Below are positions 32,382 through 41,099 of a stretch of 64,000 nucleotides of DNA, one piece after another. The DNA is from Agromyces cerinus subsp. cerinus (GTDB taxonomy: Bacteria; Actinomycetota; Actinomycetes; Actinomycetales; Microbacteriaceae). Position 1 is the stretch's first letter. Each line of letters begins with the position of its first letter. The notes beneath the pieces are model-generated. The model worked only from the letters and a program-made list of their open reading frames with translations, made no database searches and was not told the DNA's origin. A program made the position numbers and the translations under genes. The DNA lies in the NCBI RefSeq assembly GCF_900142065.1, contig NZ_FSRJ01000004.1:496001-560000 (forward strand), given 5' to 3'.

Positions 32382-33287
32382 TCACGGTGCGGTCACGTCG
32401 GCCGAGGCATCCGCTCGCTTGGATCGCCCGACCCTGAGCGTCAGGTACACGCCGAGCAGCACGAGCGCCCCGCCGGCCATCGCGACGGGCTCGAGGGACT
32501 GCCCGAGCACGAGCGCGATGAGCACGGTGAACACGGGCAGCAGGTTCAGGAAGATGCCCGCGCGGGCCGGGCCGACCGCGGCGGCGCCGAGATTCCAGAA
32601 GGCGTAGCCGAGCATCGACGGGAAGATCACGATGTAGGCCAGGCCAGCGATGCCCGCGGCGGAGGTGGGCAGCGCGATGCCGACGACCGCGACGAGCGGC
32701 AGCATCGTCACGACCGCGATCACGGCTTGCACGGCAGTCGCCGTGATCGGCGGCGTGGCGAGTCGCCGCGACACGATCACGTAGGCGCTCCAGACGATGA
32801 CGGCGCCCACGACCAGCAGATCGCCGATCCGGAATCCCTGTCGCAGCACGGCGAGCAGGTCGCCGCCCGTGAGCACGACGGTGACACCCAGGAATGCGAC
32901 GACGAGCCCGACGACCTGCACACCGCGCAGGCGCTCATGCAGGAAGATCGCCGCAGCGAGGGCGATCGTCGCCGGGTTGATCGCCGAGATCACCGATGCG
33001 GTGACCGCGCCGGTGAGACCCAGCGCGCTGTAGAGGAAGAGCGTGTACCCGGTGAGCCCGAGCACCGAGAGCAGCAGGTGCCACGGCCATTCGCGGACGA
33101 CGCCTCGCCAGTCGGGCCGTTCGATTGCCCACGCAAACACGAGCAGCGGGATCGCTGCGAAGGCCCAGCGCCAGAAGGTGAGCGAGACCGGGCTGATCTC
33201 GGCGGTGACCATCTCGCCGAAGACGTAGTTGCCCGCCCAGAAGAGGCTGGCGAGCGTGAGTGCCAGGTACGCCCGTCCGCGATGCAT
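32382..33287 (-). CDS. EamA/DMT-family transporter
   Basis: 301 aa with ten hydrophobic helices in two EamA repeats; the first begins [20 protein letters not shown] and the second [20 protein letters not shown]. The loop [20 protein letters not shown] and the C-terminal [19 protein letters not shown] are the paired EamA ends. Substrate unknown; relatives export amino acids or nucleosides. ATG 33287 is preferred over an upstream in-frame extension rich in Arg. Confidence 0.9.
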   Translation of the reverse strand: MHRGRAYLALTLASLFWAGNYVFGEMVTAEISPVSLTFWRWAFAAIPLLVFAWAIERPDWRGVVREWPWHLLLSVLGLTGYTLFLYSALGLTGAVTASVISAINPATIALAAAIFLHERLRGVQVVGLVVAFLGVTVVLTGGDLLAVLRQGFRIGDLLVVGAVIVWSAYVIVSRRLATPPITATAVQAVIAVVTMLPLVAVVGIALPTSAAGIAGLAYIVIFPSMLGYAFWNLGAAAVGPARAGIFLNLLPVFTVLIALVLGQSLEPVAMAGGALVLLGVYLTLRVGRSKRADASADVTAP

Positions 33288-33369
33288 CAGGTCAGGATAC
33301 GGGTCCGCCGTGCGCCGGCGGCGCGGACCGGTCACGCTGCGGCACGGCGCTCGTTGCGCCCACGCTCCG

Positions 33370-34164
33370 TCAGCGCAGCGTCGTGCGGAAGCAGCGCGTC
33401 ACGTACGGCACCACGATCTCCTCTGCGCCGGCGAGGTCGGGATGCGTCGTGAGCAGCGTCTCGAGCGCTGCGATCGTCGCCTGCTGCTCCTCGGTCGACG
33501 CGGTGATGAAGTAGCTGCGCGAGCGCACCAGGTCGAGGAACCCCTCACGAGACATCCGCGCGCCCCACTCGACGGTGTGCTCGACGATCTCGCCGAACGG
33601 CGGACCGACGTTGACATAGCTCTCGAACGTGGCGCTCGCATCGTGCCGCTCATGCATGATCTCCCCGGCCTCTCGGAGCCAGTCGACCCGGGTGTCCCTG
33701 CTGTTCCAGACGAGACCGAGCACGCCGCCCGGGCGCAGCACGCGCGCGATCTCGGGGATCGCCCGCTCGGGCTGGAACCAATGCCATGCCTGCCCCGCCA
33801 CGACCGCGTCGACCGCGTCATCCTCGATCGGGATGTCTTCAGCGGTGCCGAGGAGGCGCGGCACTCCGGGCACCGCGACCTCGAGTTCCTCGAGCATCTC
33901 TTCGACGGGGTCGACCGCGATCACCTCGCGGTCGAGGGCGACGAGCGCCTCGGTGAGCTTGCCGGTGCCGGCGCCGAGGTCGAGCACTCGGGTCGCGTCG
34001 CCGATGAGCCAGGCGATCGCCTCGGCCGGGTAGCCGGGCCGGGCATGATGGTAGACGGATGCCGCGGCGCCGAACGAACGCGCACTGACCTGCGTCGCGG
34101 GGTCGGAGGGGTCGGCGACGAGTCCGTGCTCGCGGGGCTCGGCCACCTCGGGTCGTTCGTTCAT
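33370..34164 (-). CDS. Class I SAM-dependent methyltransferase
   Basis: 264 aa. Motif I VLDLGAGTGKLTEALVAL, motif II VIAVDPVEEMLEELE, and DDAVDAVVAGQAWHWF with the His-Trp pair seen in a Methyltransf_11 subgroup of small-molecule methyltransferases. ATG 34164 is set by AGAGGA upstream. Substrate unknown. Confidence 0.88.
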   Translation of the reverse strand: MNERPEVAEPREHGLVADPSDPATQVSARSFGAAASVYHHARPGYPAEAIAWLIGDATRVLDLGAGTGKLTEALVALDREVIAVDPVEEMLEELEVAVPGVPRLLGTAEDIPIEDDAVDAVVAGQAWHWFQPERAIPEIARVLRPGGVLGLVWNSRDTRVDWLREAGEIMHERHDASATFESYVNVGPPFGEIVEHTVEWGARMSREGFLDLVRSRSYFITASTEEQQATIAALETLLTTHPDLAGAEEIVVPYVTRCFRTTLR

Positions 34165-34333
34165 CGCGATCCTCTTCTCACGTCGCACCGGCTCTCACGG
34201 CGCAGGTGCCCTCGCGGCGCATCGGCGGAGACCGGGCCACCGCCATTCCACGCCCAGCCCGGGGCATCCGTCAACCTCGCGGTTCGCGGCGCGGGCGGCG
34301 GGCGGTGTCGGCGCGGCGTGCGACGATGCCTGT

Positions 34334-34951
34334 GTGCCAGTGGACTTCACCGCGATCGACTTCGAAACCGCCAACTCCTCTGGCGCCTCCGCCTGCTCGG
34401 TCGGGCTCGTGAAGGTCAGAGACGGCCGGGTCGTCGAGCGCGAGCACCGGTACATCCGCCCGCCGTTCCCGCACAACGAGTTCTCGGAGTGGAACGTGCG
34501 CATCCACGGCATCACGCCCGAGATGGTGGCGAACGCCGACGACTGGTCGGTGCATCTGCCGGCGCTCCGCGAGTTCGCCGGCGACGACATGCTCGTCGCC
34601 CACAACGCGGGCTTCGACATGGGCGTCATCGCCAAGACCTCGACGGCGCTCGGCCTCGAGGTCCCCGACTTCCGCTACCTCTGCAGCCTGCAGGTCGCCA
34701 GGCGCACGTACCACCTCGAGTCGTACCGGTTGCCGGTCGCGGCGATGGCCGCGGGCTTCGAGGGCTTCTCGCACCACGACGCGCTCGCCGACGCCGAGGC
34801 GTGCGCCGCGATCATCGTGCACTCCGCTGCCCGTCACGAGGTCGACGACCTCGACCGGCTCGCGCACATCACACGCGTGAAGGTCGGTGCGATCGGGCCG
34901 GTCGCCACGCGCGACGACCGTGCAGCGCACGGCCCGATGGCGCTGCAGTAG
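34334..34951 (+). CDS. DEDDh 3'-5' exonuclease (DNA polymerase III epsilon-like)
   Basis: 205 aa. Exo I AIDFETANSS (Asp-x-Glu), Exo II AHNAGFDMGVI, Exo III HHDALADAEAC with the catalytic His. It is stand-alone, not fused to a polymerase, and therefore probably acts in repair or RNA/DNA trimming. Start GTG 34334 gives VPVDFTAIDFETA, with the catalytic Asp close to the N-terminus as usual. Confidence 0.92.
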   Translation: MPVDFTAIDFETANSSGASACSVGLVKVRDGRVVEREHRYIRPPFPHNEFSEWNVRIHGITPEMVANADDWSVHLPALREFAGDDMLVAHNAGFDMGVIAKTSTALGLEVPDFRYLCSLQVARRTYHLESYRLPVAAMAAGFEGFSHHDALADAEACAAIIVHSAARHEVDDLDRLAHITRVKVGAIGPVATRDDRAAHGPMALQ

Positions 34952-35006
34952 CGGCCCGCCGGGCCCGCAGCCGGCCGATGTCTGCGGCCCCTGCGACACT
35001 GTGGAC

Positions 35007-36365
35007 ATGGACATCCTCGCCCTCGTCATCGGCCTCATCGTCGGCATCGCGCTCGGCGCCCTCGTTGCCGCGCTCGTGCTGCAACGCCGTGCGTCGCAGG
35101 CCGCGGCCGAGTCGCCCGTCGCCGAAGACCCGGCACTCGTCGAGGCCCGCATGCAGGCCCGGCTCGCCGAGGTGCGCGTCGGCGAAGAGGCCGCGAAGGC
35201 GGTGCTCCGAGAGGAGCTCGCCTCGACGCAGGCCACCGCCGAGGCGCTCCGCGAGCAGATCCTCTCGGCGCAGCAGCAGTACCGCGAACTCGTCGAGCGG
35301 CAGCGCGCCGAGGTGCAGGCGCGCGAGGCGCGCGACGCCGCCGAGAGCAAGGTCCTCCAGGCGCTCGCCCCGGTGAAGCAGTCGCTCACCGAGATGCAGT
35401 CGAAGGTCACGCAGCTCGAGAGCCAGCGCACGCTCCAGCACGGTGAGCTGACCCAGCAGCTGAAGTCCGCCGCCGAGTCCGAAGAGCGGCTGCGGTCGAC
35501 GGCGGAGTCGCTGGCGTCGGCGCTGCGTTCCAACAGCACCCGCGGAGTCTGGGGCGAGACCCAGCTGCGCAGCGTCGTCGAGGCTGCGGGCCTCATCGAG
35601 CGGGTCGACTTCGACGTGCAGTCGAGCATCACGAGCGACTCCGGTCACGGCCGGCCCGACATGGTCGTGCGACTGCCCGGCGGCAAGTCGATCGCCGTCG
35701 ACGCGAAGGTGCCGTTCAACGCGTACCTCGAGGCCAGCCAGATCCCGGCCACCGCGACCGGGGCGGAAGGCGCACGACGCGCCGAGTTCATGAAGCAGCA
35801 CGTCGCCGCAGTGCGCGCGCACGTCACGGCACTCGGCACGAAGGGCTACTGGAACGGCCTCGACGCCTCCCCCGAGCTCGTCATCGCGTTCATCCCGAGC
35901 GAGTCGCTCGTGTCGGCGGCCATGGAGGCCGACCCCACGATCATGGAGTTCGCGTTCTCGAAACGGGTCGCACTCGCCTCCCCCGTGACGCTGTGGTCGG
36001 TGCTCAAGACCGTCGCCTTCTCGTGGCAGCAAGACGTACTCACGAACGAGGCGAAGACCCTGTTCGACCTCAGCCGCGAGCTCTACTCCCGCCTCTCGAC
36101 CACGGCGAGCCACATCGAAAAGCTCGGCCGCACCATCGAGCGCAGCGTGAAGGACTACAACGCGTTCGTCGGCTCCCTCGAGCGTCAGGTGCTGCCGACC
36201 GCCCGCAAGCTCGGTGCGCTCGACGAGTCGAAGGTGCTCGCGCCGCTCACGGGCATCGAAGAGGCACCGCGCGAGCTCACGGCGTACGAACTCGTCTCGA
36301 CCACCAGCGCCGACCTCGACCCCGAATTGCGTCGCCAGCTCGAGGCGACGAGCGACGCCGACTGA
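35007..36365 (+). CDS. rmuC: DNA recombination protein RmuC
   Basis: 452 aa: an N-terminal membrane helix (residues 3-26, ALVIGLIVGIALGALVAALV), a long coiled coil (about 40-165), then the RmuC nuclease-like core: RGVWGETQLRSVVEAAGL, GRPDMVVRLPGGKSIAVDAK (PD-(D/E)xK-like core) and the helix YNAFVGSLERQVLPTARKL. RmuC limits inversions and other rearrangements at repeats, and homologues appear in defence. ATG 35007 is used. Confidence 0.95.
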   Translation: MDILALVIGLIVGIALGALVAALVLQRRASQAAAESPVAEDPALVEARMQARLAEVRVGEEAAKAVLREELASTQATAEALREQILSAQQQYRELVERQRAEVQAREARDAAESKVLQALAPVKQSLTEMQSKVTQLESQRTLQHGELTQQLKSAAESEERLRSTAESLASALRSNSTRGVWGETQLRSVVEAAGLIERVDFDVQSSITSDSGHGRPDMVVRLPGGKSIAVDAKVPFNAYLEASQIPATATGAEGARRAEFMKQHVAAVRAHVTALGTKGYWNGLDASPELVIAFIPSESLVSAAMEADPTIMEFAFSKRVALASPVTLWSVLKTVAFSWQQDVLTNEAKTLFDLSRELYSRLSTTASHIEKLGRTIERSVKDYNAFVGSLERQVLPTARKLGALDESKVLAPLTGIEEAPRELTAYELVSTTSADLDPELRRQLEATSDAD

Positions 36366-36389
36366 CACGGCCGCGAGGTCGTGGCCGCC

Positions 36390-37022
36390 TCAGTCGTAGT
36401 ACAGGTCGAGGCTCTCGCTCAGGCGGTCGCGTTCCTGCAGCCGACGCCCGGCGCCCTTCGCGCTGGCGGTCGTCAACGTGACGAGCAGGTGGATGACGAG
36501 CGCGACCGACGTCGGCGAATTGGCGAACGATGCGCTCTCGGTGTCGACGATGAGCAACTCCTGCGCCACGTCGACGAGCGGCGCATCGGCGGAGTCGGTG
36601 ATGACGATCACCGTACCGCCCGCCTCGGCGAACCGACGAGCGATGTCGACGGTGTACTTGCGATAGCGCGAGAGCGAGATCGCGACGAGCACATCGGTCG
36701 AGCGCACGTCGCTCAGCACATCGAGCGGCCGCACGATCGTGCCGTCGATGAGGGACACGTTCGCGAGCCCCGCGCTCAGGTCCATCGCGAGCAGCGAGGC
36801 GTAGGTGAACGACTTCGCCGCGCCGAGGATGAACCGGCGACGCGAGGCCACGATCGCCGCGGCGATGCGCTCGAAGGCGCCTTCGTCGTGAGCCCAGTCG
36901 AGTGCTGCGAGGAAGTGCTCGCGCTCCTGCTCGACGATGCGACGCTTCAGCAGCAGCGCAGAGCGCCGCTGCACCCGTGCGTCGTATCGTTCGTGCGGAC
37001 TCCCGAGATCATCTGGCGCCAT
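36390..37022 (-). CDS. SIS-domain protein (MurR/RpiR-like without the HTH)
   Basis: 210 aa, whereas RpiR/MurR regulators are about 280. The N-terminal HTH is absent; residues 1-65 are a charged helix. The SIS domain (about 68-190) is clear: RFILGAAKSFTYASLLAMDL, VLVAISLSRYRKYTVDIA and GGTVIVITDSADAPLVDVA. It should bind a phosphosugar. Upstream divergent and downstream genes encode peptidoglycan-peptide enzymes, so an amino-sugar (MurNAc or GlcNAc phosphate) ligand is a reasonable inference. ATG 37022 follows AAAGGG. Confidence 0.78.
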   Translation of the reverse strand: MAPDDLGSPHERYDARVQRRSALLLKRRIVEQEREHFLAALDWAHDEGAFERIAAAIVASRRRFILGAAKSFTYASLLAMDLSAGLANVSLIDGTIVRPLDVLSDVRSTDVLVAISLSRYRKYTVDIARRFAEAGGTVIVITDSADAPLVDVAQELLIVDTESASFANSPTSVALVIHLLVTLTTASAKGAGRRLQERDRLSESLDLYYD

Positions 37023-37122
37023 GTCACCCTTTCCGATGCAATCGTGCCCGGTCGAGGGGTGCACCACCAATAGCGACACCCCTGCGAAGCCCCGGACTGG
37101 GGACATTCATGCCGTCAGCGGA

Positions 37123-38040
37123 TCACGCCTCGATCACGAGTTCGGGCTCGGAGCCTGCCACCAGCGTCCCGCGCACCCCGAGGGGAATGCTCGAAGCGTG
37201 CGGCCCATGGCCGAAGCCGAGCTCCCACACGAGCGGAACCCCGAGCGGGGTGAGCAGCTCTTCGGCGAGCGCGCGCACCTCGGTGAGGTCGCCGCAGCCC
37301 TGCCAGCTCCCGAGCGCGATGCCGGCGACGCCGTCGAACCAGCCCGCCCTGAGCAGCGAGGTCAGCAGGCCGTCGAGGCGGTACGGCTCCTCCTCGACGT
37401 CTTCGAGGAGCGCGATGCATCCGGTGTGATCCCCGACCGGCCGACCGTGGGCCCCGAGGGTCATGGCGAGCAGGCTGAGGTTGCCGCCGATGATCCGGCC
37501 GGTCACCTCGCCAGCAACGAGCGTCTCGGCGGTCGGCGCGGCGAAGCGCCGACCCCCGACGGGCTCGAAGACGGCACGCCGCAGGCTCTCGATGGCTTCT
37601 GCGTCGTCGAGCAGCGCGGCGGTCGCCGTCATCGGCGTGAACCAGGTCGCCAGCCCGAGTCGCTCGAGCCAGTACTCGTGGACTCCCGTCACGTCCGAGC
37701 TGCCGTACAGCGGCTTCGGCGTCGCTGCCGCGAGTGCATCCTGGTCGAGCAGGTCGATCATCCGCACGGAGCCGTACCCGCCGCGAGCGCAGAACACGGC
37801 GTCGATGGTCTCATCGCACCAGGCGGCCTGGAGGTCTGCCGCACGCTGCGCATCCGGCCCGGCGAGGTACCGGGCGCGCGGATGCGTCGCCGTCGCACTC
37901 GGAAACACGACGGGTTCGAGTCTCCACTCGACCAGGAGCTCGAGCGATCGGGCGAGGAGTTCCGACGGCGGCGGCCCGCTCGGGGCGACGATGGCGACGC
38001 GGGCACCGGGGATGAGCGGGCCGAGTTCAATGGCGGTCAA
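37123..38040 (-). CDS. S66-family LD-carboxypeptidase
   Basis: 305 aa. VAIVAPSGPPPSELLARSLE begins the N-terminal nucleophile domain; ARGGYGSVRMIDLLD holds the Ser nucleophile, and Glu/His of the triad lie in the C-terminal half (LLEDVEEEPYRLDGLL, GFGHGPHASSIPLG). It removes the terminal D-Ala from muropeptide tetrapeptides during peptidoglycan recycling (LdcA type) or cleaves related isopeptides. The start is TTG 38040: GGAGGA lies six bases before it, whereas an upstream in-frame ATG lacks a site. Confidence 0.88.
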   Translation of the reverse strand: MTAIELGPLIPGARVAIVAPSGPPPSELLARSLELLVEWRLEPVVFPSATATHPRARYLAGPDAQRAADLQAAWCDETIDAVFCARGGYGSVRMIDLLDQDALAAATPKPLYGSSDVTGVHEYWLERLGLATWFTPMTATAALLDDAEAIESLRRAVFEPVGGRRFAAPTAETLVAGEVTGRIIGGNLSLLAMTLGAHGRPVGDHTGCIALLEDVEEEPYRLDGLLTSLLRAGWFDGVAGIALGSWQGCGDLTEVRALAEELLTPLGVPLVWELGFGHGPHASSIPLGVRGTLVAGSEPELVIEA

Positions 38041-38071
38041 GCGGATTCCTCCCTGTACGAATGGCATCTTA

Positions 38072-38215
38072 CGTTTCACATGACACGGTCTCAGTTGCGG
38101 CTTTCGGCGCCACCGCGCCCGGTTCCTCACGAGCAACGCGGCGTTCTCGGAGCGCGCTATACGAAGACGTTGCTCGATGATACGGTGCGTAACAGGTGGT
38201 TGGGTATCGTTTCAC
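38072..38215. promoter_or_regulatory. Divergent promoter region with a repeated CGTTTCAC word
   Basis: CGTTTCAC occurs at 38072-38079 and 38208-38215, near each end of the intergenic space between the LD-carboxypeptidase and the beta-lactamase-fold gene. Both are flanked by AT-richer sequence (TTACGTTTCACAT and TATCGTTTCACCA). This could be a shared regulator half-site, but two copies of an 8-mer are weak evidence. Confidence 0.2.
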
Positions 38216-38244
38216 CAGCATGCCGCAACGACGTGAGGAGCCCG

Positions 38245-39120
38245 ATGGCGGAGCAGTGGAACGTGCAGGGTCTCGACGAGGCGATCACCGCCGGCGCAAC
38301 GGACCTGAGCACGGTCGAATGGTCGGCTGCGGTCGCCGACGCCGCCACTGGCGAGGTGCTGTGGTCGCACGACGCCGATCGCGTGCTCAAGACCGCGAGC
38401 GTGGGCAAGGTGTTCCTCCTCATCGAGGCGGCGCGCCAGGCGGAGACCGGCGAACTCTACCTCGACGAGCAGGTGCAGCGGCTGCCCGAAGATCTCGTCG
38501 CCGATTCCGGCCTCTGGCACGTGCTCGGCCTCGATGCCCTGAGCATTCGCGATGCCTGCGCCCTGATCGGCGCGGTGAGCGACAACCTCGCCACCAACGT
38601 GCTCGTGCGGCGCCTCGGCATCGACCGCATCGGCGACACCGGCCGATCGCTCGGCTTCACCGCATCGGCGTTGCTCGACCGGGTGCGCGAAGACCGCGGC
38701 CCGCAGCATCCGCCGACGCTCTCGCGCGGAAACGCCGCCGAACTCGTGCGGCTGATGGCCGACCTCGCCCGAGGGCGCATCGTCTCGCCGGCGGTCTCGG
38801 CCCAGGTGCTCGGATGGCTCGCCCTCAACACCGACCAGTCGATGGTCGCGGCTCCGTTCGGCGTCGACCCCCTCGCACACACCGAACCCGACAACGGCTT
38901 CGTCCTGCGCAACAAGACCGGCACCATCAGCACCGCCCGCATCGACATCGGCGTGTGCGACGTCGACGGCGGCGACGGCGGACTCGCCTGGGCGGTGCTT
39001 GCGAACTGGAGCGACGAGGTCGACCTTCGCGACGCCGTGCTCGGGCGCATGACGGCGATCGGCACCGTGCTCCGCGGCGCCCTGCAGCACACGGTCACCG
39101 ACCGCACGGTCGCCCGCTGA
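38245..39120 (+). CDS. Class A beta-lactamase-fold serine hydrolase
   Basis: 291 aa. The SxxK motif is SVGK in KTASVGKVFLL (about residue 53), the SDN loop is VSDNLATN, and the KTG motif is RNKTGTIS. These are the three active-site elements of class A beta-lactamases. It has no signal peptide, so it is probably cytoplasmic, unlike secreted resistance enzymes. Its position next to an LD-carboxypeptidase and an SIS protein suggests muropeptide or D-amino-acid peptide hydrolysis. Confidence 0.86.
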   Translation: MAEQWNVQGLDEAITAGATDLSTVEWSAAVADAATGEVLWSHDADRVLKTASVGKVFLLIEAARQAETGELYLDEQVQRLPEDLVADSGLWHVLGLDALSIRDACALIGAVSDNLATNVLVRRLGIDRIGDTGRSLGFTASALLDRVREDRGPQHPPTLSRGNAAELVRLMADLARGRIVSPAVSAQVLGWLALNTDQSMVAAPFGVDPLAHTEPDNGFVLRNKTGTISTARIDIGVCDVDGGDGGLAWAVLANWSDEVDLRDAVLGRMTAIGTVLRGALQHTVTDRTVAR

Positions 39121-39135
39121 GCCCGCGCAGGCAGT

Positions 39136-39180
39136 GCGCCGTCAGGCGGCGCGCCGTCAGGCGGTGCGCGGTCAGGCGGT
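39136..39180. repeat. Three tandem 15-bp units at the end of a VOC gene
   Basis: Units 39136-39150, 39151-39165 and 39166-39180 are near-identical (GCGCCGTCAGGCGGC and variants). The last holds the stop of the VOC gene on the complement. Because the period is a multiple of three, each copy carries the stop in the same frame. Confidence 0.88.
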
Positions 39181-39567
39181 GAGCACGCTCAGCACGTTGC
39201 CCGCCGGGTCGGTGAACCAGGCGATGTCGGGTCCCTGACCGGTCTGGGAGCCGCGCGCGATACCGCGCTCGTCGGTGCCGAAGTCGTCGGGGGCGGTGTA
39301 GATCTTCGTGACCACGCCTGCCGCGTTCAGCTCGTCGACGGCGCGGTCGATGTCGTCGACCACGAGGTTCAGGATCGTGAAGCTCGCCGGCTCGTGGTTC
39401 GGCTTCGGATAGATGAAGACGCCCTGACCCGATGGCAGCGTGACGCGCAGCGCCCCGGCGCCGGGTTCATCGCCCACTGGCAGCCCGAGCCTCGTGCCGT
39501 AGAACTCGCGGGCCGCCTCGACGTCATCGACGCTGAACCCCGGGAACGCGTCTCGAACCGTGACCAT
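39172..39567 (-). CDS. VOC-family protein
   Basis: 131 aa. It begins VTVRDAFPGFSVDDVEAARE; second unit FTILNLVVDDIDRAVDELNA; end DIAWFTDPAGNVLSVLTA. This is the layout of PhnB/glyoxalase-like antibiotic-resistance or lyase-type proteins, and the two strands ending ...EPASFTILN and ...NVLSVL supply possible metal ligands. Reaction unassigned. The ATG at 39567 follows GAGGGG. Confidence 0.88.
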   Translation of the reverse strand: MVTVRDAFPGFSVDDVEAAREFYGTRLGLPVGDEPGAGALRVTLPSGQGVFIYPKPNHEPASFTILNLVVDDIDRAVDELNAAGVVTKIYTAPDDFGTDERGIARGSQTGQGPDIAWFTDPAGNVLSVLTA

Positions 39568-39665
39568 CGTGATCCCCTCTCACCGATGGGTGCGCCGCCT
39601 GTGCGCGAGCGCACCTCGGTTCCAGACTCGCACGCCACTCGGTCGACGTCGACCCCGCATCGGGA

Positions 39666-41051
39666 CTAGCCGGGCTCGGGTTCGGGGTCGGTACGCGCGC
39701 CGAACTCGCGATCAGGCTCCTCGTCGACGGGAGGTTCGAACCCCGCGGCAGCTCCCGCACCGGTCACCGGTTCGGCGTCGACCATCGCATCGAGCGGATG
39801 CGCCAGCTCATCCTGCCCGAGGCGCGCGAATGCGAGGGTGCCGATCGCGAGCAGCGGCGACACGAGGCCCGCGATGAGGAACGCCGGCGCGATGCCGATC
39901 CACTCCCCCACCGGGCCCGCGACGGCCATCGAGATCGGCATGAGCGCGAGCGAGACGAAGAAGTCGAGACTCGACACCCGACCGAGCATCGCGGGCGGCA
40001 CCCGCCGTTGCAGCAGCGTGCCCCAGACGACGCTCGCCCCGGAGAACAGCACACCGCAGATGAAGAGCGCCACGACCATCACCCAGAGCCATGAGGTGAA
40101 TCCGATGACCGCGAGTGGGAGGCATCCGAAGCCCCACGCCAGGATCATGAGCGTCAGATATCGCCGCGGCAACCGCATGGAGGCGACGGCGAGCGAACCG
40201 ATCGCACCGCCGACGCCGAACGCGGCGAGCGCGAGCGCGAATGCTCCGGCGCCGCCGCCCGTCTGGTCTTTGACGGCGAAGGGCAGCAGCACCTCGATCG
40301 GGCCCATGATCACGAAGACGAGCAGGATCGAGAAGATGAGCGTCGCGAGCAACCACTTCGTGCGCATCAGGTACGAGAAGCCGTCGCGCAGGTCGATGAA
40401 CGTCTGGCGCACCGGATGCACCGGCGGCCCGTCGAGCACTCGCCTCACCGCTGTCGTGCGCATCACGCCGAGCACCGCCGCCGCGACGACCTGGAGGCCT
40501 GCGACCACCGCGAACGCGAGCCACGGCCCCTGCAGCGCGATGAGGCCGCTCGCGAGGGCCGGGCCGGCGGCGTTCATCACCGACGGCCGCAGCACGCCCT
40601 CGATGCCGTTGGCGGCGAGCAATTGCCCCTCCGGCAGGATGGCGGGCAGCCAGGCCGAGTAGGCCGGGTAGAAGAAGCCGTCGGCCAGGCCGAGCACGAA
40701 CGAGAGCACCGCGAGGTGCCACACCTCGATCAGCCCGGTGGCCGCGAGCACCGCGGCCACCGAGAACGCGGCGCCGCGCACGACCTCGACGGCGAGGAGG
40801 ATGCGCCGCTGCGGGATCCGGTCGGCGGCGACGCCGCCGAACAGCACCGCGAGCACGAGCCCCAGACTCGACCCCACCGCCACGAACGAGAGGTCGACGG
40901 GCGTGCCGCCGAGCTCGACGACCTGCCAGACGGCCGAGACGATCCACGCCCCGGCACTCAGGAGCGACGCCGCGAGCGCCGTCGTGAGCAGCCGGTACTG
41001 GCCCGAGCCGAACGGTCGGAGGGCGCGCGGAAGTCGAGCGGCGGTGGTCAC
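39666..41051 (-). CDS. MFS transporter (EntS/MFS_3-like)
   Basis: 461 aa with twelve hydrophobic helices. Motif A is AVLFGGVAADRIPQRRILLA after helix 2; the second half repeats it weakly (RRYLTLMILAWGFG). The style matches MFS_3 exporters, many of which export siderophores or drugs. A long acidic Pro/Glu-rich C-terminal tail (about 420-461) is cytoplasmic. Start GTG 41051. No biosynthetic cluster is nearby to suggest a substrate. Confidence 0.88.
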   Translation of the reverse strand: MTTAARLPRALRPFGSGQYRLLTTALAASLLSAGAWIVSAVWQVVELGGTPVDLSFVAVGSSLGLVLAVLFGGVAADRIPQRRILLAVEVVRGAAFSVAAVLAATGLIEVWHLAVLSFVLGLADGFFYPAYSAWLPAILPEGQLLAANGIEGVLRPSVMNAAGPALASGLIALQGPWLAFAVVAGLQVVAAAVLGVMRTTAVRRVLDGPPVHPVRQTFIDLRDGFSYLMRTKWLLATLIFSILLVFVIMGPIEVLLPFAVKDQTGGGAGAFALALAAFGVGGAIGSLAVASMRLPRRYLTLMILAWGFGCLPLAVIGFTSWLWVMVVALFICGVLFSGASVVWGTLLQRRVPPAMLGRVSSLDFFVSLALMPISMAVAGPVGEWIGIAPAFLIAGLVSPLLAIGTLAFARLGQDELAHPLDAMVDAEPVTGAGAAAGFEPPVDEEPDREFGARTDPEPEPG

Positions 41052-41099
41052 TCGTCCATCATGGCAACGCCCGCCGACACGGTCGACCGCGCGCGAGCG

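Noticed and set aside
38245..39120. Secreted beta-lactamase resistance gene
   Set aside because: SxxK, SDN and KTG are present but no signal peptide or lipobox, and the context is peptidoglycan recycling.
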